Positions 24,110 through 32,655 are shown, counted from the stretch's first letter. The stretch: 64,000 nt of DNA from CALWOS01 sp963595735 (GCA_963595735.1 CAVBJJ010000008.1:1-64000), one strand, 5' to 3'. Numbers and translations are program-made. The notes: a model not told the origin generated them from the letters alone.

Positions 24110-25483
24110 TTACTGCTGGAAGCGGCCGGGCGCCAGCTGTGCCAGCAGCTTCTCCATTTCGCCGTCCGAGATCACCGTCTGACGGCCGGCGGCGTACTGG
24201 GCGTCCACCCACTGCTTGATCTCCTGCACCAGAGGATCGCTCTTTTCCACGCACTCCTCATCCGGCAGATTAAAGCGGCCGTTGATCCAGTAGGCGATGC
24301 CCGCCAGGCCGGAGGTGTTGCTGATGGCCACCAGAGCGGGGCGGTTGAGGATCCGACGGGTATCGAAGATATTATAGATCTCCTCGTCCTTTTGCAGACC
24401 GTCGGCGTGGATGCCGGCGCGGGTCACATTGAAGTTGCGTCCCACGAAGGGGGTCATGCTGGGGATGTCGTATCCCAGCTCCTTTTCGTAGTACCGGGCG
24501 ATCTCCGTAATGACCGTGGGATCCATGCCGTCAAAGCCGCCGCGCAGGGAGGCATATTCAAAGACCATGGCCTCCAGCGGGATGTTGCCGGTGCGCTCGC
24601 CAATGCCCAGCAAAGAGCAGTTGACCGCGCTGCAGCCATACAGCCAGGCGGCAACGGCGTTGGACACCGCCATATAGAAATCATTGTGACCATGCCACTC
24701 CAGCAGCTGGGAGGGAACCCCGGAATAGTGCTGGAGACCGTAGACGATGCCGGGCACGCTGCGGGGCAGGGCAACGCCGGTATAGGGCACGCCATAGCCC
24801 ATGGTGTCGCAAATGCGCATCTTGATGGGAATGCCGGACTGCTGGCTAAGCCGCTGCAGCTCGTTGACAAAGGGCACCACGAAGCCGTATAGGTCGGCGC
24901 GGGTCACATCCTCCAGATGGCAGCGGGGGCGAATGCCCATTTCCAGCGCCTCGGAGACCACGCCCAGATAATCGTCCATGGCCTGCTGTCTGGTTTTACC
25001 CAGCTTTTTGAAAATGTGGTAGTCCGAGCAGCTGACCAGAATGCCGGTCTCCCGGATGCCGATGTCCTTGACCAGACGGAAATCCTTTGCGCTGGCGCGG
25101 ATCCAGGTGGTCGGCTCGGGATAGCGCAGCCCCAGCTCCATGCAGCGGGCCAGCGCCTGGCGATCCTTTTCGCTGTAGACGAAAAACTCCGTCTGCCGGA
25201 TCAGACCCCGGGGGCCGCCCAGGCGGGAGAGCATTTTGTACAGATCCACGATCTGCTGCACGGTATAAGGCTCCCGGCTCTGCTGGCCGTCCCGGAAGGT
25301 CGTGTCGGTGATCCAGATGTTCTCCGGCATACCAATGGGTACGCGGCGGTGGTTAAAGGGGATCTTGGGCACTTCGGTATAGGGAAAGATTTCACGGAAT
25401 AGAACCGGATCGGTCACATCCTGCAGTTGGTACTGATACGGATCCTGCTCCAGCAGGTGACTGTTGGCATTGGGTGAGATCAT
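24110..25483 (-). CDS. HMGL-like acyl transferase, probable Re-citrate synthase (homocitrate/isopropylmalate synthase relative)
   Basis: 457 residues of the DRE-TIM metallolyase family. TIM-barrel motifs: ITDTTFRDGQQSR (catalytic base and metal Asp), QTEFFVYS, RCHLEDVTRAD, MRICDTMGYG, EWHGHNDFYMAVSNAVAAW (metal His pair) and NCSLLGIGERTGN. The C-terminus has FVGRNFNVTRAGIHADGL, as in homocitrate and Re-citrate synthases. It lacks a regulatory LeuA dimer domain. Clostridium kluyveri and other anaerobes use an Re-face citrate synthase of this family for glutamate synthesis, and no si-type citrate synthase gene is seen here. The neighbours icd and aconitase complete the branch. Homocitrate synthase is the alternative. 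It starts at 25483 after AGGAGG. Confidence 0.78.
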   Translation of the reverse strand: MISPNANSHLLEQDPYQYQLQDVTDPVLFREIFPYTEVPKIPFNHRRVPIGMPENIWITDTTFRDGQQSREPYTVQQIVDLYKMLSRLGGPRGLIRQTEFFVYSEKDRQALARCMELGLRYPEPTTWIRASAKDFRLVKDIGIRETGILVSCSDYHIFKKLGKTRQQAMDDYLGVVSEALEMGIRPRCHLEDVTRADLYGFVVPFVNELQRLSQQSGIPIKMRICDTMGYGVPYTGVALPRSVPGIVYGLQHYSGVPSQLLEWHGHNDFYMAVSNAVAAWLYGCSAVNCSLLGIGERTGNIPLEAMVFEYASLRGGFDGMDPTVITEIARYYEKELGYDIPSMTPFVGRNFNVTRAGIHADGLQKDEEIYNIFDTRRILNRPALVAISNTSGLAGIAYWINGRFNLPDEECVEKSDPLVQEIKQWVDAQYAAGRQTVISDGEMEKLLAQLAPGRFQQ

Positions 25484-25547
25484 AAGCGCTTGCGCCTCCT
25501 TATTTATGAATTTTCAAACAGACACGGGGAATATACAGCCGATACAG

Positions 25548-25635
25548 TGTATACCGTGATATGCCTGTGTGATTGTTTTTGTGTATACATATAAATATGT
25601 CTGTATATTATATCCCGTTTCTTCCTGTTTCGCAA
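25548..25635 (-). promoter_or_regulatory. Promoter and candidate GntR operators of the citrate operon
   Basis: Minus-strand promoter TTGCGA (25635-25630), 17-bp spacer, TATAAT (25612-25607). Downstream of the expected start lie two palindromes: perfect TGTATACA (25582-25589) and TGTATACC (25548-25555), 34 bp apart. Their form suits a FadR/FCD-type GntR dimer, and such a regulator is encoded in the operon. Promoter fit seen; regulator pairing inferred. Confidence 0.6.
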
Positions 25636-25695
25636 GTGAAAGTTTTTGACTTTTTGCATTTCCCCGTTCTCCTCCAAATTCGACAAAAATTTTTC

Positions 25696-25725
25696 TTGAC
25701 AGCGTCTGCTATTTGGTGGTAAAGT
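25696..25725 (+). promoter_or_regulatory. Promoter of the T-box/alaA transcript
   Basis: TTGACA (25696-25701), 18-bp spacer, TAAAGT (25720-25725). Transcription would begin just before the T-box leader. Confidence 0.7.
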
Positions 25726-25744
25726 GAAAATACACATCCAAAAA

Positions 25745-26014
25745 GTGATGATGGGAAAATAAGCCGTCCCGGGAAGCCAAGAGAGATGCCGGCCGCTGTA
25801 AGGCATCGTGACCAGACGGTGAAAGCCATCCCGGAGCTGTGGCGTGAACCGACCCCTGCGGGTCTCAGTAGCTGTCATCGGCCGCCCGCCGTTACCGGGC
25901 AGCGACCTGCGCCTTGGGCAAGGGTCGGAAGAGTGCGGGCAGTCTTGCCCGAACCCGGGTGGTAACACGGACAAAGTTCGCCCCGGACAGTGATCCCACT
26001 GTCCGGGGCTTTTT
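25745..26014 (+). ncRNA. T-box riboswitch, probably tRNA-Ala responsive (specifier GCC)
   Basis: The leader has the T-box landmarks. Stem I is formed by GATGG (25750-25754) with CCATC (25826-25830) and CCGTC with GACGG, and the AGAGAG motif is at 25780-25785. The antiterminator T-box is GGGTGGTAACACGG (25957-25970). A 12-bp terminator stem (25981-25992/25997-26008) with T-run follows. The loop opposite the AAAATAAG side contains GAAAGCCA; the best specifier reading is GCC (25825-25827) followed by A, i.e. alanine. The UGGU of the T-box pairs with ACCA, fitting the A73 discriminator of tRNA-Ala. Uncharged tRNA-Ala would stabilise the antiterminator and switch on alaA. T-box identity is strong; specifier is inference. 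Confidence 0.85.
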
Positions 26015-26063
26015 CTATATCTTCCGATCGGGAAGCAGACAAAACAAAGGAGGGAAATGCATA

Positions 26064-27281
26064 ATGAAAGAAATCACCAAATCCAGAAAACTGGATCATG
26101 TTGCATATGATGTACGAGGCCCGGTGGTGGACGCCGCCGCAGCCATGGAAGCCCAGGGCGAGAAGATCCTCAAGCTGAACATCGGCAATCCCGCCCCCTT
26201 CGGTTTCACCGCGCCGCCGGAGCTGGTCGCCGTCATGGAGGAGGAGCTGGCGCGCTCTCAGGGCTATTCCGAATCCCGGGGACTGCTGGCCGCCCGGGAA
26301 GCCATCGTGGCCTATCACGAAAGCAAGGGCATCCAGAACATCTCTCCTGGAGATGTATACACCGGCAACGGCGTCAGCGAGCTGATCAACCTCTGCATGC
26401 AGGCGCTGCTGGACTTCGGGGACGAAATTCTCATCCCCAGCCCGGACTATCCCCTCTGGACGGCCACTGCCACCCTGGCCGGCGGCACCGTTGTCCACTA
26501 CCGCTGCGACGAATCCAACGACTGGCAGCCGGATCTGGAGGACATCCGCAGCAAGATCACCCCCCGTACCCGCGCCATTGTCATCATCAACCCCAACAAC
26601 CCCACCGGCGCGCTGTACAGCCGGGAGCTGCTGCTGGAGGTGGCGCAGATCGCCCGGGAAAACGATCTGATCCTCTTTGCCGACGAGATCTATGACCGGC
26701 TGGTCATGGACGGCGCAGAGCATGTCTCCCTTGCCAGTCTCTGCCCCGATGTGTTCTGCGTGACCTTCAACGGGCTGAGCAAGAGCCACATGATCGCCGG
26801 ATACCGCGCCGGCTGGATGGTGCTTTCCGGCGACCGCAAGCGCGCCGCCCAGTACATCGAGGGCATTAACATGCTGTCCAATATGCGCCTGTGCGCCAAT
26901 GTTCCCGCCCAGCACACCATCCCCGCCGCCATGCAGTGTCTGGACGCGGTAAAGCCCCTTCTGCAGCCCGGCGGGCGGGTGTATGAGCAGCGCAACACCA
27001 TCTGCAACGCCATCAACGCCATCCCCGGTATGTCCGTCGTCATGCCCAAGGCCGCGTTTTACTGCTTCCCCAAAATCGACATCCAGCGCTTCGGCATCAC
27101 CAACGACGAGCAGTTCGTGCTGGACTTCCTGAAAAAAGAAAAGGTGCTGCTGATCGCAGGCTGCGGCTTCCACTGGCCGGAGCCGGATCACTTCCGCATC
27201 GTCTATCTGCCGGATGTACAGGTGCTGTCCGAAAGCGCGGAAAAGCTGCGCAAATTCCTGGAAACCTATCACCAGAACTGA
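26064..27281 (+). CDS. alaA: Glutamate-pyruvate aminotransferase, AlaA-like
   Basis: 405 residues, the usual length of the AlaA/YfbQ branch of fold-type I PLP aminotransferases. Motifs: YDVRGPVVDAA, LKLNIGNPAPFGF, GNGVSELI, PDYPLWTA, IINPNNPTGA (substrate/PLP site), FADEIYDRL, the PLP-lysine region FNGLSKSHMIAGYRAGWMV (Lys in LSK), and NMRLCANVPAQH. It converts pyruvate and glutamate to alanine and 2-oxoglutarate. The start at 26064 follows AAAGGAGGG. It lies behind an alanine-type T-box and diverges from the 2-oxoglutarate-forming operon that supplies glutamate, a sensible functional pairing. Confidence 0.92.
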   Translation: MKEITKSRKLDHVAYDVRGPVVDAAAAMEAQGEKILKLNIGNPAPFGFTAPPELVAVMEEELARSQGYSESRGLLAAREAIVAYHESKGIQNISPGDVYTGNGVSELINLCMQALLDFGDEILIPSPDYPLWTATATLAGGTVVHYRCDESNDWQPDLEDIRSKITPRTRAIVIINPNNPTGALYSRELLLEVAQIARENDLILFADEIYDRLVMDGAEHVSLASLCPDVFCVTFNGLSKSHMIAGYRAGWMVLSGDRKRAAQYIEGINMLSNMRLCANVPAQHTIPAAMQCLDAVKPLLQPGGRVYEQRNTICNAINAIPGMSVVMPKAAFYCFPKIDIQRFGITNDEQFVLDFLKKEKVLLIAGCGFHWPEPDHFRIVYLPDVQVLSESAEKLRKFLETYHQN

Positions 27282-27299
27282 GAATTTCACAGATTATTC

Positions 27300-27332
27300 A
27301 CCCCCTCCGCCTCCGGAGGGGGTATACTTTTG
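27300..27332 (+). terminator. Terminator of alaA
   Basis: Stem CCCCCTCCG/CGGAGGGGG with a 3-nt loop, followed by a loose T-rich tail (TATACTTTTG). Confidence 0.65.
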
Positions 27333-27342
27333 TGTGGAACCC

Positions 27343-27371
27343 TTGCGCCGGAACCCGGAAACGGGTATACT
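27343..27371 (+). promoter_or_regulatory. Promoter of the two-component operon
   Basis: TTGCGC (27343-27348), 17-bp spacer, TATACT (27366-27371). A second TATACT lies at 27404-27409 without a good -35. Confidence 0.55.
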
Positions 27372-27467
27372 ATTATATAAATCACGCGGAATTACCCCGT
27401 CACTATACTATATAAATATGTACATACCGCGCGCCAATGGCGCGCCGGTACAGGAAAGGAGCCCTCT

Positions 27468-28160
27468 ATGTCTAAAAAAGCGCTTGTTGTAGAGGACGAT
27501 GTCAACATTGCCGAGCTGCTGCGGCTGTATCTGGAAAAGGATGGCTTTGATGTCACCACCGCCGTGGACGGCGGGCAGGGGCTGGCACTGGCCGAGAGCA
27601 TCTCTCCGGACATCGTACTGCTGGATATCATGCTGCCGGTCATGGACGGCTGGCAGGTCTGCGCCGCCCTGCGCAAAAGCTCCAAGGTGCCCATTATCAT
27701 GCTCACCGCCAAGGGCGAGACCTTTGACAAGATCAACGGTCTGGAGCTGGGCGCGGACGACTATGTGACAAAACCCTTTGATGTAAAGGAGCTGTTGGCG
27801 CGGATCCACGCGGTCATGCGCCGCACGGACGGCGGCGAGAGCGCCCCCAGCGCCAAGCGGCTGGAGTTCCCCGGACTGGTGGTGGATCTGGACGCCTACG
27901 AGCTGCTGGTCAACGGCAAAAAGGTGGACACCCCACCCAAGGAGCTGGAGCTGCTGTATCATCTTGCCGCCTCCCCCAACCGGGTCTACACCCGTAACCA
28001 GCTGCTGGACGAGGTCTGGGGCTTTGACTACTTCGGCGACAGCCGCACGGTAGATGTGCACATCAAGCGCCTGCGGGAAAAGCTGGAGGGCACCTCGGAC
28101 AAGTGGTCCCTGAAGACCGTCTGGGGCGTGGGCTATAAGTTTGAAGTGGCGGACGCCTGA
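27468..28160 (+). CDS. OmpR/PhoB-family response regulator
   Basis: 230 residues. The receiver domain has acidic pocket E9-D10-D11, phosphoacceptor D53 (LLDIMLP), T at MLTAKG and K at TKPFD. The C-terminal winged helix ends with TVDVHIKRLREKLEG and TVWGVGYKFE. The start follows GAAAGGAG. Its stop overlaps the kinase start (TGATG), so the pair is translationally coupled. With the kinase and the downstream HtrA protease the set resembles the envelope-stress CssRS-htrA arrangement of Bacillus, a functional analogy only. Confidence 0.93.
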   Translation: MSKKALVVEDDVNIAELLRLYLEKDGFDVTTAVDGGQGLALAESISPDIVLLDIMLPVMDGWQVCAALRKSSKVPIIMLTAKGETFDKINGLELGADDYVTKPFDVKELLARIHAVMRRTDGGESAPSAKRLEFPGLVVDLDAYELLVNGKKVDTPPKELELLYHLAASPNRVYTRNQLLDEVWGFDYFGDSRTVDVHIKRLREKLEGTSDKWSLKTVWGVGYKFEVADA

Positions 28161-29803
28161 TGCCCATGAACAGCGTATCCTTCAAAAACTTCGTCACCAT
28201 GGCCATGCTGGTGCTGCTAAGTTTTCTGATCCTGGGCGTGAGCGTGGTGCTGCTGGGGCGCAACTTTTTGCTCCAATCCCAGCAGCAGGAGCTGATCGCC
28301 TGCGCCCAGGAGACCTCCCGCTCCGTCCGCGCCCTGGGGTCGGAGGAATATTCCAGCTGGAACTTACAGCTGAGCCTTTCCGGCCTGGCCAATGTCAGCG
28401 GCGCTCGCATTCTGCTGGCCAACAGCGAGGGCTATGTGGCCATCTGCTCGGACAGCGATCTGATCTGTGAGCATCTCGGCCGGCAGATCTCCGCCAAAAC
28501 CCTGACGGAGCTGGAGGCCGACGGCACCCAGCTGCACCCCACCACCCTGGATGGACTGTTCGACACGCCCCACTATGTGGCGCTGCAAACCATTGCCGAT
28601 GATTCCGGCAACACGCTGGCCTATGTGCTGGCCGCCGGGGACACTCGCGATGCCTTTTCCCTGTACACGCCCTTTATCACTATGATGCTGGTGGTGGCGG
28701 TCGGCGTGCTTTTGTTTGCCATCTGCATGAGCTTTTATACCTCCCGCCGCCGGGCCGTTCCCCTGCGCGCCATGGCGGACGCCGCCCAGCGCTTTGCTCA
28801 CGGGGATTTCTCCGTGCGGGTGGATGTGGACACGGAAACCGGAGACGAAATGGCCGCGCTGACCCAGAGCTTTAACGACATGGCGGACGCCATCGAGCAG
28901 AACGAGACCACCCGCAGCAATTTCATCTCCAATGTCTCCCACGAGCTGAAAACCCCCATGACCACCATTGCCGGCTTTGCCGACGGCATTCTGGACGGCA
29001 CCATCCCCGCGGAGCAGCAGTCCCGCTATCTCCAGGTCATCTCCGCCGAGACCAAACGCCTGAACCGGCTGGTGCGGCAGATGCTGGATATGTCCCAGCT
29101 GCAGCGGAAAGACCCGGAGCAGCTGCTTTCCAAAAGCTTTGACCTGAGCGAAACACTGGTCAGCACCCTGCTCAACTTTGAAAAGAAGATCACGGACAAG
29201 GATCTGGACATGGATCTGCAGCTGCCGGAAAGCGCCATGTGGGTGCTGGGCGACAAGGACTCCATCACCCAGGTCATCTATAATCTGGTGGACAACGCCG
29301 TTAAGTTCTCTCCTCCGGGGGCTGTTTTGCAGCTGCGGCTTTGGAAAGAAAACGGTAAGGCCTATGTGGCCGTGCGCAATCAGGGCGACACCATCCCGCC
29401 GGAGGATCTGCCCCTGATCTTCGACCGCTTCCACAAAACCGACCGCAGCCGCAGCAAGGACAAGGACGGCGTGGGACTGGGGCTGTACATCGTCAAGACC
29501 ATTCTGGATAACCACCGGCAGGATATCACCGTGACCAGCGAAAACGGCTGCACGGAGTTCACCTTTACCATGCTCCTGCGCCCGGCCAAGGCGGAAAAGC
29601 AGGAGCACGAAAAGCAGGCCAAGGCCGCCCAGAAGCCCAAGGCAGAGAAAAAGCCCAAGCAGCCCAAAGCGCCGAAACCGCCCAAGCAGTCAAAGCCGGA
29701 AAAGGCACAAAAGCCGCCCAAGCAGGCCAAACAGGCCAAAAAACCCCGGAACGGCAAGGAAAAGCCGGGATCGGAAACCGCCGAGTCCCAGGACAAAAGC
29801 TAG
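28160..29803 (+). CDS. Sensor histidine kinase with Lys/Pro-rich C-terminal tail
   Basis: 547 residues. The first membrane span is at about 12-35, followed by an extracellular sensor region, a second span (about 172-195), a HAMP linker (PLRAMADAAQRFAHGDFSVRVD), a HisKA domain with phospho-accepting H261 (FISNVSHELKTPMT), and a HATPase with N box (YNLVDNAVKFS), KDGVGLGLYIVK and a final strand. After the catalytic domain a tail of about 70 residues (from about 474) is built of repeats such as KPKQPKAPKPPKQ and PPKQAKQAKK. This tail is not part of known kinase cores. It starts at the stop of its response regulator. It likely senses envelope stress and drives htrA. Confidence 0.92.
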   Translation: MPMNSVSFKNFVTMAMLVLLSFLILGVSVVLLGRNFLLQSQQQELIACAQETSRSVRALGSEEYSSWNLQLSLSGLANVSGARILLANSEGYVAICSDSDLICEHLGRQISAKTLTELEADGTQLHPTTLDGLFDTPHYVALQTIADDSGNTLAYVLAAGDTRDAFSLYTPFITMMLVVAVGVLLFAICMSFYTSRRRAVPLRAMADAAQRFAHGDFSVRVDVDTETGDEMAALTQSFNDMADAIEQNETTRSNFISNVSHELKTPMTTIAGFADGILDGTIPAEQQSRYLQVISAETKRLNRLVRQMLDMSQLQRKDPEQLLSKSFDLSETLVSTLLNFEKKITDKDLDMDLQLPESAMWVLGDKDSITQVIYNLVDNAVKFSPPGAVLQLRLWKENGKAYVAVRNQGDTIPPEDLPLIFDRFHKTDRSRSKDKDGVGLGLYIVKTILDNHRQDITVTSENGCTEFTFTMLLRPAKAEKQEHEKQAKAAQKPKAEKKPKQPKAPKPPKQSKPEKAQKPPKQAKQAKKPRNGKEKPGSETAESQDKS

Positions 29804-29836
29804 CATTTTCCCGCCATTACGGGCTTTGGTCAAACT

Positions 29837-29876
29837 CTGTTCACAAACTACGGGCTTTTCTCCCCGCTGTTTACAA
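29837..29876 (+). promoter_or_regulatory. Direct repeats upstream of htrA (candidate response-regulator sites)
   Basis: CTGTTCACAA (29837-29846) and CTGTTTACAA (29867-29876) start exactly 30 bp apart, about three helical turns. A TATACT (-10-like, about 29919) follows. Such direct repeats are typical binding sites for OmpR-type regulators, and CssR sites in Bacillus are TTCACA-like. Inference only. Confidence 0.4.
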
Positions 29877-29951
29877 TTCTTTCATATTATATTCATACGG
29901 AAGTTATTTTCCCTGTTTATACTCTAATCAAGCTCAAGGAGGAATTACGAT

Positions 29952-31361
29952 ATGCACAGCGACCACGGCAAGCATCGTAACAACTGGTATAGCTGCAGCT
30001 CCGAACCCCAAGGAGGCGCGCAGCCGCCTACCCCCCCTGTAGACGAAAACAAACCGGACTCCGGAGCTTCTTTCTCCGACCCGGCGGCGGCTCCTGCTTC
30101 GCAGGATTCCTCCCCCTTCTCCGCCGCCGGCCACCGGGATGAAACCAAGGATGCCTATTCCGGCACCGAGACCTACTGGCAGATCGTGGAAGACAACAAG
30201 CAGATCCGCACCAAGCGCCGTGTGGCGCTGGTGATCCTGTTTTCTGTCATCGCCGCGGCCATTCTGTTCAGCCTGATGTGGAACTTCTGGCTGGATCGGA
30301 ACGCAGCCGGTCAGGCCGGGGGAACGCAGGCAACGCCTTACCGCAACATCGACGATTTCATTTCGGAATACTACACCGATGTCAGCGGCAAGAACGGTCT
30401 GGCTCGCACAGAAGCACGCAGTGATTTAAGCATCACCGTTTCCGAGCCGGGCAGCGAGCTGAGTTTGCAGGAGATCTACGAGCGCATCGCGCCCTGTGTG
30501 GTGGGTCTGACCGCCACCAGCGATCGCGGCAGCGCCTGGGGCTCCGGTGTGGTGATCGCGCCGGATGGCTACATCCTGACAAACGACCACATCATCGACA
30601 CCCGGGATTCCGCCACCGTCAGCTTCTCTGACGGCACCGAGCTGGAAGCCAAGCTGGTAGCCCACGACAGCCAAAGCGATTTGGCGCTGTTAAAGGTGGA
30701 GGCCGAAAACCTCGCCTACGCCCCGTTTGGAGACAGCGATCTGCTCCGCGCCGGCGACCAGGTCGTGGCCATCGGCAATCCCCTGGGAAAGGATTTCCAG
30801 GGCACCATGACCAACGGCATCATCTCGGCCATCAGCCGGGAGGTTCCCTATAACGGTCACACCATGACGCTGTTACAAACCAATGCCGCCATCAACGAAG
30901 GCAACTCCGGCGGCCCCCTGGTCAATATGTATGGCCAGGTCATTGGTATCACCAATATGAAAATGATGTCCTCGGATCTTTCCATTGAGGGAATCGGCTT
31001 TGCCATCCCCACCAACATGATCCAGGATATCGTGGATCAGCTGTTGGAAAGCGGCTACATCCCCGGCAGACCCTCCGTTGGCATCACGGTGGGCGCCATC
31101 CCCTCCAATGTGGCAGAGTATTATGACCTGCCGGAGGGCGTGTATATCACCGAGGTGGCGAAAGACTCCGGCGCGGAAAAAGCCGGCCTGCAGCCCGGCG
31201 ATATCATCACAAAGGCAGAGGGCGAAGCGGTGGACAGCACCCAGGCTCTCAACGCCGTCAAGGACACCCTGCAGGTGGGCGACACCATCCACCTGACCAT
31301 CTATCGGGATGGCCAAACGCTGGAAAAAGCGATCAAGCTGACCGAGACGGAAGCCGATTAA
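29952..31361 (+). CDS. htrA: HtrA/DegP-like membrane-anchored serine protease
   Basis: 469 residues. The N-terminal cytoplasmic part (about 1-90) is Pro/Ser-rich and disordered (GGAQPPTPPVDENKP), followed by one membrane span (about 94-118) and an extracellular trypsin-like domain. The catalytic triad is H213 (LTNDHIID), D243 (SDLALLK) and S319 (GNSGGPL). A PDZ domain follows (about 375-460; VYITEVAKDSGAEKAGLQPGDIITK). It degrades misfolded exported proteins. The start at 29952 follows AAGGAGG. It lies downstream of a response regulator/kinase pair, with a 148-bp gap that holds direct repeats and a possible promoter. The region 29804-29951 has no other gene. Confidence 0.94.
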   Translation: MHSDHGKHRNNWYSCSSEPQGGAQPPTPPVDENKPDSGASFSDPAAAPASQDSSPFSAAGHRDETKDAYSGTETYWQIVEDNKQIRTKRRVALVILFSVIAAAILFSLMWNFWLDRNAAGQAGGTQATPYRNIDDFISEYYTDVSGKNGLARTEARSDLSITVSEPGSELSLQEIYERIAPCVVGLTATSDRGSAWGSGVVIAPDGYILTNDHIIDTRDSATVSFSDGTELEAKLVAHDSQSDLALLKVEAENLAYAPFGDSDLLRAGDQVVAIGNPLGKDFQGTMTNGIISAISREVPYNGHTMTLLQTNAAINEGNSGGPLVNMYGQVIGITNMKMMSSDLSIEGIGFAIPTNMIQDIVDQLLESGYIPGRPSVGITVGAIPSNVAEYYDLPEGVYITEVAKDSGAEKAGLQPGDIITKAEGEAVDSTQALNAVKDTLQVGDTIHLTIYRDGQTLEKAIKLTETEAD

Positions 31362-31484
31362 GATGCCCCCAAATTTACTGTTTCACCATCTAAAAATTTG
31401 ATGTCTCACTTTTCCTCTCTATTTTTGCAGCGCCGGATCTACACCACCCGGCTGCTGCACCACTCCTCTCTTTTTTGACAGAAG

Positions 31485-31507
31485 CCCGGCTGAAAAGCCG
31501 GGTTTTT
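31485..31507 (+). terminator. Terminator of htrA
   Basis: CCCGGCT-GAAA-AGCCGGG followed by T5; a GNRA tetraloop hairpin. Confidence 0.9.
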
Positions 31508-31533
31508 GTCATGTTAAAAACTGCTTTCATACA

Positions 31534-31574
31534 CAAAACGGCGCTGCGGGAATTTTGCATTCCCACAGCGCCGT
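31534..31574 (-). terminator. Terminator of the diacylglycerol-kinase-like gene
   Basis: Minus-strand hairpin ACGGCGCTG/CAGCGCCGT extended by GGGA/TCCC, followed by TTTTGTG. It faces the htrA terminator between convergent genes. Confidence 0.75.
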
Positions 31575-31596
31575 GTGATTTTTTCAATATGCTCTT

Positions 31597-32505
31597 TTAT
31601 GCTTTCGCGTCCGTGACGATCTCCAGCGGGGCGTGGATATTCTCCAGCACCAGATCCTGATGCATTCCGCCGGCTTCGCCGTCCCGGGTCCAGGCCACAG
31701 GCTCCTCAAAGGTGAAGCGCACCCGCTTGCTGCGCAGCAGCATAATGTTGGAATTGTTATAATTGCGCGCCACGATCTGAGAGGCGATGATCGCCATGTC
31801 CGCAATATGTGCAGGCGGGCGAACCAGCAGCACCTCAAACACGCCGTCGCCCACTTCCACACGGGCGCCGTCAATGTCGTCCAGCTTTACCACGCCGCCC
31901 AGGCGGGTGGAGTTGTTCACGCTGCCGAAACACAGCTCCGTGTCCAATTCGCCGTCGTCGTATTCGATGTGTACCCGATGGCTGGGCAGCTTGGGCAGCT
32001 TGGGCATGATCTGCGCCAGATAGGCCAGATGTCCAAAGGCCTGCTTGACATCCTGGGGCGTTTCGTAGCTGATTTCCGTAAAGGCGCCAAAGGCCGCAAT
32101 ATAGCTGAAATAGCCGCAGTCTCCAAAGCGCCCCACATCGTAGGGCACCGGGTTGCCGTTGAGCGCCGTGCGCGCCGCCTTGATCGGGTTTCGGCTGATC
32201 CCCAGGCTGCTGGCCACATCGTTGGCCGTGCCGGTGGGGATATAGGCCAGACGGGGGCGCTTTTCGTTTTCCATCAGCCCGCCCATCACATCCGAAAGGG
32301 TGCCGTCGCCGCCAAGACATAGCAGCATGTCGTATTGATTGCCGTATTTTGCGGCGATCTCTCTGGCATGGCCGGAGTATTGGGTAAAATACACCGTTGG
32401 CAGATAACCGCCCTCGTAAAGCTCCTGGGCAATATCCCCCAGGGCGTTGCGGAACATTCCATGACCGGCTACCGGATTGACCAGCAAAAGCAACGGTTTT
32501 TTCAT
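31597..32505 (-). CDS. Diacylglycerol kinase family lipid kinase (DgkB/YegS-like)
   Basis: 302 residues. The DAGK catalytic domain has LLLVNPVAGHG at the N-terminus, the glycine-rich nucleotide motif LCLGGDGTLSDVMGGL, and the following IPTGTANDVASSLG. The C-terminal beta domain includes GAFTEISYETPQ and DGVFEVLLVRPP. The start MKKPL (32505) is 8 nt from GGAGG; another ATG 9 nt upstream is too close to the site. Family members phosphorylate diacylglycerol to recycle lipid from lipoteichoic-acid synthesis, or sphingolipids. The substrate is not determined. Single-gene unit. Confidence 0.85.
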   Translation of the reverse strand: MKKPLLLLVNPVAGHGMFRNALGDIAQELYEGGYLPTVYFTQYSGHAREIAAKYGNQYDMLLCLGGDGTLSDVMGGLMENEKRPRLAYIPTGTANDVASSLGISRNPIKAARTALNGNPVPYDVGRFGDCGYFSYIAAFGAFTEISYETPQDVKQAFGHLAYLAQIMPKLPKLPSHRVHIEYDDGELDTELCFGSVNNSTRLGGVVKLDDIDGARVEVGDGVFEVLLVRPPAHIADMAIIASQIVARNYNNSNIMLLRSKRVRFTFEEPVAWTRDGEAGGMHQDLVLENIHAPLEIVTDAKA

Positions 32506-32655
32506 TGGCATTTCCTCCCTCACAAGCTGCAAATTGGCGAAAATTTTTGTAAAAAAATACCCGCCGACATTTCGCTTCAGGTGTGTTTATCATAGCGCAG
32601 CGCCCCAGAAAAGTCAAGTTTGGCTTTACAATTCTGTAATATTATTTACATTCTC

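Noticed and set aside
25750..25830. AGC (serine) as T-box specifier
   Set aside because: GCC is followed by A as expected, matches the alanine-forming product, and UGGU pairs with the A73 of tRNA-Ala; AGC remains possible but weaker.
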